Assembly (NCBI RefSeq): GCF_002355655.1
Contig: NZ_AP017569.1
Coordinates: forward strand, 1,364,001 to 1,428,000
Direction: 5' to 3'
DNA length: 64,000 nucleotides
DNA from: Halorubrum trapanicum
GTDB taxonomy: Archaea; Halobacteriota; Halobacteria; Halobacteriales; Haloferacaceae
Positions 45,452 through 54,801 of the stretch are shown in pieces. The notes under the pieces are model-generated. The model was not told the origin of the DNA and ran no database searches. It saw only the letters and a program-made list of their open reading frames with translations. The position numbers were made by a program, and so were the translations under genes. The stretch's first letter is position 1; every line of letters starts with the position of its first letter.

Positions 45452-45916
45452 GTGATCCGGGTGGTCCTCACCGTCCTCGTGGCGGTCGCGCTGCTGGCGG
45501 CGTCGATGCCCGCGGTCGAGACGGCCCGAACCGCGACGACGGCGGAGCGGATCGGCGCGGAGGCGGACCGGCTGGAGCGGGCGATCGGCGGCGTCGTCGC
45601 CGGGTCGACGCCCGTGAGCGACCCCGCGATGGCGGCGCAGACGACGGTCCTCCTCCGGGTTCCGACGGGGTTCGCCGCGGCGGACGTCGACCGCGTCGCG
45701 CTCGTCGAGCCGCCGGACCGACCAGACGGCGTCGCCCTCACGTATCGGATCGACGACCGCCCGGAGCGCACGCTCCGCGTCGGCACGGGGCCCGCGGAGA
45801 CGGCGGTCGACCTCGCCGGCGGACCGGTCGAACTCCGGCCGGGCGGGGCGAACCGGATTCGGATCAAATACGTCGACGACGGAGGGCCGACGGTCCGGAT
45901 CCGTCGAATTGGATAG
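45452..45916 (+). CDS. membrane-anchored protein of the pilus-like locus (DUF7311-like)
   Basis: A 154-aa protein. An N-terminal hydrophobic helix (VIRVVLTVLVAVALLAASMP, residues 1-20) is followed by a helical stretch (about 25-50) and a beta-rich, probably extracytoplasmic domain. It resembles a minor pseudopilin or pilus assembly protein in layout. The GTG start at 45452 follows the coiled-coil gene by seven bases and has no separate promoter, so the two are in one operon. Family role unknown. Confidence 0.68.
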   Translation: MIRVVLTVLVAVALLAASMPAVETARTATTAERIGAEADRLERAIGGVVAGSTPVSDPAMAAQTTVLLRVPTGFAAADVDRVALVEPPDRPDGVALTYRIDDRPERTLRVGTGPAETAVDLAGGPVELRPGGANRIRIKYVDDGGPTVRIRRIG

Positions 45917-45993
45917 ATCCGACCGGTCGGGATCCGTCGTGTCGGACAGCCCCGTTCGACAGAGGGAACCGAGAGCGGACGATCGGCCGATCG

Positions 45994-46003
45994 TTTATAT
46001 ATC
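45994..46003 (+). promoter_or_regulatory. TATA box of the pilus-like ATPase gene
   Basis: TTTATATATC, starting 30 nt before ATG 46024. The surrounding 38 bases closely resemble the promoter at 49848. Confidence 0.7.
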
Positions 46004-46023
46004 AAACCGCGGCCACGCCCGCC

Positions 46024-47964
46024 ATGAACCTCGGTCTCAGCGAGCGGATCGCCGGCGACGACGGCGAGACGCTTATCGGACGGCTTCCGTGGGTCGAAGA
46101 CGGCGGCGGCAGGTGCCGGTGCGAACCGGCGTTCCGCGAGCCCGTGGGGACTGGCGTCGAGGACCGGGTCGTCCTCGATGTCGACGCCGACGGCTGCCCC
46201 GGACGCGGCGACCTCGCCGCGAGCCCGGACTGCCTCGCGACCGTTATCGCGGCGCTCACCGACCGGGACGCGGACGTGATAAGGACTCGACACCGCGGAC
46301 GAGAGCGCTCCTACGCCGACCGGGCGGCCGACCTCCTGATCGCCGCGGGACGGTTCCGCGAGCGGATCGGCTTCCACGAAGAGCGGCTCGTCGATCGGGT
46401 CGCCCGCGATCCGCTCGGCGCGGCGGCGGAGGCGGCCGGACGCGCGAGTCCCGCGAAGCGGATCGCGACCGAGACGGGACTGCTGTCGGCCGCCGAGGAA
46501 CTCGCGGGAGACGCGGACGGAGCGGAGAGCGACCGCGACCTGAACGAGCGGCTACGGGCGCACGTCGGGCCGACGGCCGCGACCGCGCGCGTCGCGGCCG
46601 CGCCGCCGCCGGGCGCGACGCTGGCCGACCGCTGGACGGTCTCGACCGGGGCGACCGTCCGGCTCTACGAGGGCGACGAATCCCTCAGGACGTATCACCT
46701 CACGCCGCCGAGCGCCGACCTGGACGCCGAGAGCGTGGCGACGCTGGCCGCCGCGCGGGACCGGCTGCTCGGCGATCCCCGCGGCGGCGACAGGGCGCCC
46801 GGACGAGCGGTGCGGGCCGTGGCGGACGACGTCGACCCGGTCGCGGACCTGACCGAGGTCCTGCGGCGGCACACGCACGGCTACGGCGCGTTCGAACACG
46901 TCTTCGCGGACGACCGCGTGAGCGACGCGACGGTGACGGCGCCGGTCGCGGAGAACCCCCTGCGAGTGGTCCTCGACGGCGAACGGTGTCGGACGAACGT
47001 GCGGCTTCCGCCTGAGGGAGCCGCCACGCTCGCGTCCAGGCTTCGACGGGCGAGCGGGCGGGCGTTCTCGCGGGCGACGCCGACGCTCGACGCGACGATC
47101 GAGTCCGAGACCGGACGGGTCAGGGTCGCCGCCGCCACGGCACCGGCGAGCGACGGCCTCTCGTTCACCTTCCGGCGCGGCGACCCGGAGGCGTGGACGC
47201 TCGCTCGGCTGGTGTCCGTCGACACGCTCACGCCCGCGGCGGCCGGCCTGTTGTCGGTCGCCGTCGAGCGCGGCGTGACCGGGCTCGTCGCGGGGGGTCG
47301 AGCGGCCGGGAAGACGACCGCGCTCGGGGCCCTGCTGTGGGAACTTCCCTCCGAAACGCGGACGATCGCGGTCGAGGACACGCCGGAACTCCCGGTGGAC
47401 GCGCTCGCCGACGCCGGGCGGGACGCCCAGCGGCTCCGCGTCGGCGACGGCGCCGAGCTCGCGCCGGCGGACGCCGTGCGGACCGCGCTCCGCATGGGCG
47501 GCGGCGCGATGTGCGTCGGCGAGGTGCGCGGCGAGGAGGCGCAGGCGCTGTACGAGGCGATGCGGGTCGGGGCCGCCGGCGAGACGGTCCTCGGGACGAT
47601 CCACGGCGAGGACCCGGCGGCCGTCGAAGAGCGCGTCGTCACCGACCTCGGGGTCGCCCGCTCGTCGTTCGCCGCGACCGACCTGATCGCGGTTCTCGAC
47701 GACCACCGCGTCGAATCGATCGTGGAGGTCGGCGACCGCGACGACGGGGTGAGCTTCGATCCCCTCTTCGAGCGGACCGAACAGGGGCTCGTCGCGACGG
47801 GGCGGATCGACCGCGGCGAGAGCCGACTGATCGAGGACCTCGCGGAGGCGAGCGAGTCGTACGCCGCGGTTCGAGAGGCCGTCGACCGGCGGAGCGACCG
47901 AATCCGCGACGCGGTTCGAACGGGACGGACCGCGCCGACGCGGTACGCGGGAGGCGACCGATGA
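46024..47964 (+). CDS. type II/IV secretion system ATPase (PilB/TadA/VirB11-like)
   Basis: A 646-aa secretion/pilus ATPase. The N-terminal third is haloarchaea-specific, with a CRCEPAF segment. The core holds TEVLRRHTHGYGAFEHVFADD, Walker A GGRAAGKTT, the acidic Asp box VEDTPELPV, and the Walker B/His region GGAMCVGEVRGEEAQALYEAM and ETVLGTIHGEDP. It should power assembly of a pilus-like structure or export at the inner face of the membrane. Its stop overlaps the next gene (ATGA). It has its own TATA box. Confidence 0.9.
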   Translation: MNLGLSERIAGDDGETLIGRLPWVEDGGGRCRCEPAFREPVGTGVEDRVVLDVDADGCPGRGDLAASPDCLATVIAALTDRDADVIRTRHRGRERSYADRAADLLIAAGRFRERIGFHEERLVDRVARDPLGAAAEAAGRASPAKRIATETGLLSAAEELAGDADGAESDRDLNERLRAHVGPTAATARVAAAPPPGATLADRWTVSTGATVRLYEGDESLRTYHLTPPSADLDAESVATLAAARDRLLGDPRGGDRAPGRAVRAVADDVDPVADLTEVLRRHTHGYGAFEHVFADDRVSDATVTAPVAENPLRVVLDGERCRTNVRLPPEGAATLASRLRRASGRAFSRATPTLDATIESETGRVRVAAATAPASDGLSFTFRRGDPEAWTLARLVSVDTLTPAAAGLLSVAVERGVTGLVAGGRAAGKTTALGALLWELPSETRTIAVEDTPELPVDALADAGRDAQRLRVGDGAELAPADAVRTALRMGGGAMCVGEVRGEEAQALYEAMRVGAAGETVLGTIHGEDPAAVEERVVTDLGVARSSFAATDLIAVLDDHRVESIVEVGDRDDGVSFDPLFERTEQGLVATGRIDRGESRLIEDLAEASESYAAVREAVDRRSDRIRDAVRTGRTAPTRYAGGDR

Positions 47965-49793
47965 CGGAGCGTCGGCCGACCGCGTCCGACGGGCCCCTCC
48001 GCTCCGCCGGCGACGACGAATCAGACGTTTCGGAGGAGCTGCGCCGGGCGGTCGCGTTCCTCGGGTGGGACGCCTCCGCAGAGCGCGTCGTGGCCGTCGG
48101 GTATCGGGTCGGGATCGTCACGGGTGCGGTCGTCACCGTCGTCTCGGCGCTCGTCGCCGGCGCGGTCGCCGCCGCGCCCGCGGGACTGGCCGCCTTCGTC
48201 GGCGGAGCACACGCGGTCCACCGTGCGCCGGTGTGGCTCGCGTCGCTCCGGCGGACGCGGGCGCTCGGCGCAGCGCCGGGACTCGTCGGGCGGCTCGTGT
48301 TGCGAATGCGGCTGGACCCCTCGACCGAGCGGGCGGTGCGGTTCGCCGGCCGGACGGGGGACGGACCGCTGGCCGCGGCGCTCGCCCGCCACGAGCGGGG
48401 GAGCGCGGACGGACCGACGAGCGGCCTCCGGGCGTTCGCCCGCGAGTGGCGGCCCTGGTTCCCGGCGATCGACCGCGCCGCGGCGCTGGTCCGGACGGCG
48501 GCGACCGCGCCGCCGGAGCGTCGCGGGCGGTGTCTGGACCGCGCGCTCGACGCGACGCTCTCCGGAACGACGGACCGACTCGCGTCGTTCGTCGGGGCGG
48601 TTCGGGGACCGGTCTCCGCGCTGTACGCGTTCGGCGTGCTGCTCCCGCTGGCGCTCATCGCGCTGCTTCCCGCGGGCGCCGCCGCCGGCGTCGCCATCGG
48701 TCCCGGGCTCGTCGCCGGCCTGTACCTCGTCGCGCTTCCCGCCGGACTGCTGGCCGCCTCGGCGTGGCTGCTCTTCCGGCGACCGGTCGCGTTCCCGCCG
48801 CCGGAAATCGGCGGCGACCACCCGGACGTGCCGGACCGGCGCGGCCGCGCGCTCGTCGTCGGGTGCGCCCTCGGAGCGGCGGCGGCCGTCGTCGCCGCGC
48901 GGACGGTCGCGCCGTGGGCGCGGCCGGTCGCGGGGGTCGGCGTCGGCGTCGGGAGCGCGCTGTTCGTCCTCGCGCGACCTCGTCGGGCGGTGTTATCGGA
49001 CGTGCGCGACGTCGAGCGAGGGCTCCCGGACGCGATGACCGTGATCGGCGGCGACGTGGCGGAGGGCGTGGCGGTCGAGACCGCGGTCGCGAACGCCGGC
49101 GAGCGGCTGGACGGCGCGACCGGCGAGCTGTTCGAGCGCGCCGGACGGCGGAGCGACACGCTGCGGGTCGGCGTCCGCGAGGCGTTCTTAGGACAGGGCG
49201 GACCGGCGACCGCCGTCCCGTCGCCCCGCCTCCGTGGCGCGATAGCGCTGCTCGCCGTCGCCGCGCGTGAGGGTCGGCCGGCCGGCGACGTCCTGCTGGA
49301 GCTCGCGGACCAGCTGGAGTCGCTGCGCGAGCTCGAACGCGACGCGCGCCGCCAGCTGGCGACCGTCACGGGGACGCTCTCGAACACCGCCGCGGTGTTC
49401 GCGCCGCTCGTCGGCGGGGCGACCGTCGCGCTCGCGACGGGGATCGACGCCGTCGACGTCGGCGGTCTCGGCGCCGGGGCGGCCGCGGGCGCCGACGCCC
49501 TCGCCGGCGGCGGAGTCGGCGCGGAGGGCGGAGCGACCGCCGGCGCCGGCGGTGCGGCCGGCGGGAGCGGCGCGGCCGGGACGAACGGCGGTGCGGGAAC
49601 CCTGTCGGTCCCGGTCCTCGGACGGATCGTCGGGACGTACGTGCTGCTGCTCGCCGCACTCCTCACCGGGCTCGCGACCGGCCTGGAGCGAGGGTTCGAC
49701 CGGACGCTGGTGGCGTATCGGATCGGCATCGCGCTGCCGACGGCCACCGCGACGTTCCTCGTCGCGTTCGCCGGCGCCGGGCTCCTGTTTTGA
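47961..49793 (+). CDS. type II secretion system F/TadC-like membrane protein
   Basis: A 610-aa membrane platform protein. Two T2SSF-type modules are visible (helical stretches around residues 95-200 and 350-470), with hydrophobic helices at about 45-80, 225-275, 300-345, 480-500 and 555-610. The segment RGLPDAMTVIGGDVAEGVAVETAVANAGE is typical of the second module. A Gly/Ala low-complexity insert lies at about 505-550. It pairs with the upstream ATPase, sharing a four-base overlap, as in archaeal PilB-PilC systems. Confidence 0.88.
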   Translation: MTERRPTASDGPLRSAGDDESDVSEELRRAVAFLGWDASAERVVAVGYRVGIVTGAVVTVVSALVAGAVAAAPAGLAAFVGGAHAVHRAPVWLASLRRTRALGAAPGLVGRLVLRMRLDPSTERAVRFAGRTGDGPLAAALARHERGSADGPTSGLRAFAREWRPWFPAIDRAAALVRTAATAPPERRGRCLDRALDATLSGTTDRLASFVGAVRGPVSALYAFGVLLPLALIALLPAGAAAGVAIGPGLVAGLYLVALPAGLLAASAWLLFRRPVAFPPPEIGGDHPDVPDRRGRALVVGCALGAAAAVVAARTVAPWARPVAGVGVGVGSALFVLARPRRAVLSDVRDVERGLPDAMTVIGGDVAEGVAVETAVANAGERLDGATGELFERAGRRSDTLRVGVREAFLGQGGPATAVPSPRLRGAIALLAVAAREGRPAGDVLLELADQLESLRELERDARRQLATVTGTLSNTAAVFAPLVGGATVALATGIDAVDVGGLGAGAAAGADALAGGGVGAEGGATAGAGGAAGGSGAAGTNGGAGTLSVPVLGRIVGTYVLLLAALLTGLATGLERGFDRTLVAYRIGIALPTATATFLVAFAGAGLLF

Positions 49794-49847
49794 AATCGGA
49801 CGGCGGGGGAACGAGGTCCCGTTCGGACCCGACCTCCGCGCCGATCA

Positions 49848-49857
49848 TTTATATACC
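49848..49857 (+). promoter_or_regulatory. TATA box of the DUF7283-DUF7286 genes
   Basis: TTTATATACC, starting 30 nt before ATG 49878. Nearly the same 38-base context (CGATC, box, CAAGCCGCG) occurs before the ATPase gene at 45994. Confidence 0.7.
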
Positions 49858-49877
49858 AAGCCGCGCCCAGCCGCGCC

Positions 49878-50378
49878 ATGTTCGAGACGCACCTCGACGC
49901 CACGTACGCGTGGCTCGGTCTGGCCGTCGTGAGCGTCGCGGCCGTCGGCGTGGCCGCATCGTTTCCGGCCTCGCCGCCGCCGGACGCCGACGGCGTGGCG
50001 CGCACGATCGATTCGGTCGCGGACGGGGAGTACCCGGCGACGGCCGAACACGGCATCACCGCGGAGAGGCTCCGGCTCGCGGAGGGATCCGTCTCGCTCG
50101 GCGACGATCGGGAGACGGCGCGGGCGACGCTCGACGCCCCGCGGATTACGCCGGTGATCCGGCCGGACGCGGGGATGACGCCGAACGCGACGACCGACCC
50201 GCGGCTTCGGCGCGTCCTCGACGGCGCTCCCCCGGACGCCGCGTTCGACGATCCGGCGGCGTTCGCGGCGGCGGCCGAGCGCGCGCGAGCGGCGGACGCG
50301 GCGTGGATGCCCGCACCGGAGCGGGTCACGGTTCGACGGGTCCACTACGGAGGCGTCCGCGTCACGCTCGTGGGGTGA
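49878..50378 (+). CDS. N-terminally anchored protein (DUF7283-like)
   Basis: A 166-aa protein with one N-terminal membrane helix (Y10-S28: YAWLGLAVVSVAAVGVAAS). The extracytoplasmic-type domain that follows is rich in charged residues and ends in a short beta-rich segment, RVTVRRVHYGGVRVTLVG. It belongs to a set of four consecutive genes with the same anchor-plus-domain plan. It has its own TATA box and is followed six bases later by the next gene. Function unknown; a minor pilin or assembly role is inferred from position. Confidence 0.72.
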   Translation: MFETHLDATYAWLGLAVVSVAAVGVAASFPASPPPDADGVARTIDSVADGEYPATAEHGITAERLRLAEGSVSLGDDRETARATLDAPRITPVIRPDAGMTPNATTDPRLRRVLDGAPPDAAFDDPAAFAAAAERARAADAAWMPAPERVTVRRVHYGGVRVTLVG

Positions 50379-50384
50379 TCTCGC

Positions 50385-50858
50385 GTGTCACACGACTCCG
50401 TGAAACCAGACGGACCGGAAACGTCGGGGGCGTCGAAGCGGCCTGCTGCGGCGCTCTCGACCGCCGACCGCGCCGCCGTCGAACCGACCGCCGCGCTCGT
50501 CGCGGTAGTGGTCGTCGGACTCGCGCTGGGGCTGTACGCCGGCGCGTTCGCGGACGCGGCGCCCGACGACGATCGGTCGGCCGCGAGGGCGGCGCTCGAC
50601 CGCGTCGAGGAGGCGATCACCGTCGGCGGCGTCGTCGACCCCGCGCGGATGCGACGAGTGGAAGCGCCGGGGACCGCGACCGCGATCGAACTGGAGGCGG
50701 GCGGCGAGCGGTGGCTGGCGGCGTCGGGCCCGGACGCTCCCGGACCGCCGGAGGTCCGGTCGCCGGACGCGGTCGCGGTCGCCGAGCGGCGGGTGACGGT
50801 CCGCGTGGCGCCGGGCCGAAACGTCCGCGGGACGCTCCGGGCGGTGGTGTGGCGGTGA
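50385..50858 (+). CDS. pilin-like protein (DUF7285-like)
   Basis: A 157-aa protein. A polar leader of about 30 residues precedes RAAVEPTAALVAVVVVGLAL, which matches the archaeal class III signal layout: basic residue plus Ala, then a short polar stretch and a hydrophobic helix (35-55). A prepilin peptidase could cut after R29-A30. The rest is a small beta-rich domain. The GTG start at 50385 is six bases after the previous stop, and its TGA overlaps the next GTG. Confidence 0.7.
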   Translation: MSHDSVKPDGPETSGASKRPAAALSTADRAAVEPTAALVAVVVVGLALGLYAGAFADAAPDDDRSAARAALDRVEEAITVGGVVDPARMRRVEAPGTATAIELEAGGERWLAASGPDAPGPPEVRSPDAVAVAERRVTVRVAPGRNVRGTLRAVVWR

Positions 50859-51508
50859 CCAGCACCGTCCTCGACGTGACCGTGCTGCTGCTTTGCGTCT
50901 CCGCGAGCGTCGTCGGGCTCGGCGCGAGCGACGCCGGCGGCCCCGACGGCCCGACCGCGACCGACGCCGCGGACCGGCTCGTCACCGAGACCGCGACCGT
51001 TTCGTACTCCGACGAGGACGCGCCGAACGGCACGCGTCGCGTCCACGCGACCCGCGCGGAGCTGCTCGCACTGGTCGCCGTCCGGGACGCGGAGGGCGCG
51101 TTCGACCGCAGGGCCGTCGAGGCAGTCCGCGCGGGAGTCGGTCCGCGGACGCGCGTCGACGTAACGGTCCGACGCGGCGGCGAGAGCGACGCAGACGACA
51201 TCGTCGTCGGCCCGGGACACGGCGGATCGCAGGGACCGCCCGGCGCTCCGAGGGCCCGGGGCGTGGCGGCGGTGTCTCCGCACTCGATCGCCGGCGAGGC
51301 GGTTCCGTTGCGGAGGAGCGGCGGGCGGGGCCGAGCGGCCGACGCGACCGAATCCGGGGTAGCAGTCGCTGTCGGCCCCGAACCGCCGCGAAACGCCGAC
51401 GTCGCCGTCGCCGTGGTCCGACAACCGGTTCCGGACCGGTTCGACGGCGAACAGGGATCGCATCGCTCGGCGGAAGGCGTCGTTCGGATCGTCGTCCGGA
51501 GGTGGTGA
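50855..51508 (+). CDS. N-terminally anchored protein (DUF7284-like)
   Basis: A 217-aa protein with an N-terminal hydrophobic helix (about residues 5-25: VLDVTVLLLCVSASVVGLGA). The segment TATVSYSDEDAPNGTRRVHA and a long region of strands and turns follow. The GTG start at 50855 overlaps the previous stop by four bases; the stop overlaps the next GTG. No catalytic motif is seen. Position and layout make it a component of the same cell-surface machine. Confidence 0.7.
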   Translation: MTSTVLDVTVLLLCVSASVVGLGASDAGGPDGPTATDAADRLVTETATVSYSDEDAPNGTRRVHATRAELLALVAVRDAEGAFDRRAVEAVRAGVGPRTRVDVTVRRGGESDADDIVVGPGHGGSQGPPGAPRARGVAAVSPHSIAGEAVPLRRSGGRGRAADATESGVAVAVGPEPPRNADVAVAVVRQPVPDRFDGEQGSHRSAEGVVRIVVRRW

Positions 51509-54500
51509 GCGTGGGGGATCGAGATTGCGGCCAGTCCGCGGACACGGGTCGCGCACGGACGTTCACCGTCGACGAACGGGCGCGCGTCCCCTTCGCGCTC
51601 GTCGGCGTGCTGTTGCTCGTGACGAGTTCGGCGTACGCCGCGGGGCTCGCTGAGCAGGGGCTCGTCGGCGAGGACCGCCGCGTCGAACGCGCGGTCGAGC
51701 GCGTCGACGCCGACGCCACCGCCGCGCTCAGGAGCGCGGCCCGCGAGGCCGCCCACGACGCGGCGAGAGAGCCAGTGACGCGCGCGCCGAACGGATCGGG
51801 GCCCGGAACCCGGGCGGTCCGCGAGGGGTCCGCCTTCGAGGACGCGTTCCGAGTCCGGCTCGCTATCGCGGGGGCGGAGGCGCTGCGCGCGGTCGAGAGC
51901 GACGTCGGCGGCGCCGAGGCGAACGCGTCGCTGCCGGCGGTCGACTCGGCCGCCGACCTCGTCGCGGCGCGCGAGCGGGTCAGCGTCGAACCGACCGCGA
52001 ACGGGACCGCGACGCGGGTCACCTTCGCGGGCGTCGCGACGACCGCGACGCGGGAGGGCCGAACGGTCGTGAACCGGACGCGGTCGCGGACGGTCACGGT
52101 CGCCGTGCCGACCCTGGCCGCCCACGAACGGACCGAGCGGTTCGAGCGTCGACTCGACCGCGGACCCGTCGAGGGGCCCGGGCTCGGTCGACAGGTCACC
52201 GCCAGCCTCTACGCGATGGCATGGGCCCGGGGGTACGGCCAGTACGCCGGCGCTCCCGTCGAGAACGTCGTCGCGAACCGCCACGTCGAGCTGTCGACGA
52301 ACGCCGGGATCGTCCGCGTCCAGCGGGACGTGTTCGGGACCAGCGACCCCGACGCGCGCGGCGGCGTCGCGCGGGCGGCCGCGCGGACCGGCGTGACCGA
52401 CCTGCTGTCGCCGACCGGCGTCCCCGAGGCCGCCTGGACGGACGCCGTCCTCGGAGCGCCGACGCCGACGGGGACGGGGGACGGCGAGGGGGGAAACACG
52501 GCCTCGACCGGGGACGCGACGGCGAGCGAGGACGCCGCCTTCGACCCGGCCGCGGACGCGACGAGCGAGACCGCGTCGGTCGAGGTCGGGCACGCGGCCG
52601 ACCGGGCCGCTACGCGCGTCCACGACGGCCTCGAATCGATCGTTCGGGCGAGCCACCGCGTCGAGGCGACCGCGGAGACGGAGACGACCCGGGTGGCCGA
52701 CGGCGGCCCCGTGACGCCGGACCGCCCCCGATCGCTGCTCGACGAACCGTGGGAACGGGTCGACGCGTCGCGGACGGAGCGCGTCCGCGTGGTCGACGGG
52801 AGCGACCTCCGAACGGGGACCGACGGCGAGACGGTGTCGGCCGGTGAATCCGTGTCGTTCGGCGGCGCGACCCGGGAGGTCGTCGTCGAGCGCGCCGCGA
52901 CCGCGACGTGGGAGCGGCGAGTCGTCGAGCGGGGGCCGAACGGGACGGTACAGAACGTGAGCGTCGACCGCGCCGTGACGACCGACGAGGCGACGGACCG
53001 GTACCGCGTCCGCGTGTCGGTGACCGGGACGTACGCGCCGCGCACCGGCGCGCCCGACAGGCCGACGGGGACGTTCGGCGCCGCCGAGGGCGTCGACGGC
53101 CCGGACCTCGCGGACACTCCGGCGGCCGCGCGGGCGGAACTCGACGTCGAGACCGACGGCGACATCGACCGGCTGGCGCGCGAGGCGGTCGAACGGGGCG
53201 ACGAGACGCGGTCGACGGTCGTGTACGGCGAGCGGTCGGACGCCGACCTGGACCGGATCGCGAGGGACGTCTCGGAGCTGTCGGAGCGCGTCCGCGAGAT
53301 CGAGACCGAGGCGTCGATGGCGGACGCCGCCGTCGGCGAGTCGACGCCGTACCGCGACCTCGCCGCGACCGTGCGGGACCGCCGGAACGCGCTCCGCGAC
53401 GCTCCGCCGAGGTACGACGGCGCGGTCGACCGGGGACGCGTCGCCGCCCGCGTCGCGTACCTCGACGCCGTGATCGCGGAGCTCGAAGCGGCCTCCGAAG
53501 ACAGAGAGGCGGCGACCGAGGGCGTGCTCGACCGCGTGAACGACGCGTTCGGCGGGCCACCCGTCGGCGAGGTGATCGCCAGCCGCGAGGCCGCCCGCGA
53601 CCCGGGGACCTACAGCGTCGGCGACGAGGGGCCGGGCGGCGCCGTCACGTTCGCGCCGGAGGGGTCGCCGGGGTACCTCCCGCGGACGGCGGTCGACGGG
53701 GAACGCGTCGATGGCGTCGACGGCACGACGACGCGACCGCTCGTAACCCGGAACGTGAACTACGTCACGCTCCCGTACAGCGACGTCGCCGGCGGGATCG
53801 CCGACCGGATCCTCGGCACCGACGACACGGTCCGTCTCGGCGTCGCCGGACGGTCGCTCCTCGCGGCCGACGAGGCGCTCGCGGCGGCCGACGACGACGA
53901 TCTGCGCGCCGACCGACGCGCGCTCGCCGGGCGGGTCGACGCCTCGCTCGACCGGGTCGACGAAGCGCTGGCGGACCGGCTCGCGGAGCGGACCGATCTC
54001 TCGCGCGAGGAGCGGAACGAGGTGTTGGAGGACGCCGCGGCCGAGTACGACTCGCTCGGCCACAGGGCCGTCGCGGTCGGCGACGGCGAGTACCCGGATC
54101 GCGTCGCGAGCGAGGCGGCCCGGGTCGGGTCCCTTTCGTCGTCGGAGCGGCTCGGGCTCGCCGCGCACCTCCGCGTCGAGACGCGGAGGGAAGCGGGACG
54201 GAACGCGGTCCGCGTTCCGGCCCGGTTCGTCGACGAGACGACGGCCGCGTCCCGCGCGATCCGCCGGAAGCAGGTCGAGTCGGCGATCGAGGGCCGCGCG
54301 AAGGAGGCGGTCGCGTCGGTGCCGGACGAGCGCGTGCCGAAGCCCGTCCGGACCGTCGGGGCGGGACTTCCGGTCGCGCCCGTTCCCGGGTACTGGGTGG
54401 CGACGGTCAACGCGTGGAACGTGGAGGTGCGCGGGGAGTATCCCCGGTTCGCCCTCCGCGCGAACGTCGGGACGCCCGATCGCCCGTTCGAGTACGTCCG

Positions 54501-54726
54501 AGAGCCCGGCACGGTCAGCGTCGATGTGGACGGCGAGTCGGTCGCGCTCGGGGTGACGGAGCCGGTCGCGTTCGAGACCCGGACGGTCGTCGTCGTCGCC
54601 GTCCCCGCCGGGCCGCCGGGCGTCGGCGACGTCGGCGGGACGCGCGACGAGCGGTCGAGCGGCTGGCCGTGTCCGGGCCCGCTGGGCGCGTCGCCGGGAG
54701 CGGCCGACGAGTGTACGGGGCCGTGA
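51505..54726 (+). CDS. very large N-terminally anchored surface protein (DUF7286-like)
   Basis: A 1073-aa protein, the largest of the locus. After a 27-residue leader, DERARVPFALVGVLLLVTSSAY forms a pilin-like N-terminal helix (about 25-48) with a possible prepilin peptidase site after R25-A26. The body is long, acidic and mostly helical, with repeated coiled-coil-like stretches (RIARDVSELSERVREIETEA and similar). It contains TMAWARGY-like and NVEVRGEYPRFALRAN segments. It may form a stalk or adhesin. The GTG start at 51505 overlaps the previous stop. Confidence 0.75.
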   Translation: MSVGDRDCGQSADTGRARTFTVDERARVPFALVGVLLLVTSSAYAAGLAEQGLVGEDRRVERAVERVDADATAALRSAAREAAHDAAREPVTRAPNGSGPGTRAVREGSAFEDAFRVRLAIAGAEALRAVESDVGGAEANASLPAVDSAADLVAARERVSVEPTANGTATRVTFAGVATTATREGRTVVNRTRSRTVTVAVPTLAAHERTERFERRLDRGPVEGPGLGRQVTASLYAMAWARGYGQYAGAPVENVVANRHVELSTNAGIVRVQRDVFGTSDPDARGGVARAAARTGVTDLLSPTGVPEAAWTDAVLGAPTPTGTGDGEGGNTASTGDATASEDAAFDPAADATSETASVEVGHAADRAATRVHDGLESIVRASHRVEATAETETTRVADGGPVTPDRPRSLLDEPWERVDASRTERVRVVDGSDLRTGTDGETVSAGESVSFGGATREVVVERAATATWERRVVERGPNGTVQNVSVDRAVTTDEATDRYRVRVSVTGTYAPRTGAPDRPTGTFGAAEGVDGPDLADTPAAARAELDVETDGDIDRLAREAVERGDETRSTVVYGERSDADLDRIARDVSELSERVREIETEASMADAAVGESTPYRDLAATVRDRRNALRDAPPRYDGAVDRGRVAARVAYLDAVIAELEAASEDREAATEGVLDRVNDAFGGPPVGEVIASREAARDPGTYSVGDEGPGGAVTFAPEGSPGYLPRTAVDGERVDGVDGTTTRPLVTRNVNYVTLPYSDVAGGIADRILGTDDTVRLGVAGRSLLAADEALAAADDDDLRADRRALAGRVDASLDRVDEALADRLAERTDLSREERNEVLEDAAAEYDSLGHRAVAVGDGEYPDRVASEAARVGSLSSSERLGLAAHLRVETRREAGRNAVRVPARFVDETTAASRAIRRKQVESAIEGRAKEAVASVPDERVPKPVRTVGAGLPVAPVPGYWVATVNAWNVEVRGEYPRFALRANVGTPDRPFEYVREPGTVSVDVDGESVALGVTEPVAFETRTVVVVAVPAGPPGVGDVGGTRDERSSGWPCPGPLGASPGAADECTGP

Positions 54727-54801
54727 GGACCGGTCGAGGGGGCGAACGGCCCGGAGCCGCCCGACCGCAGGCGTTTTGAGACGCGGCGACCGAGTGGCGG
54801 T

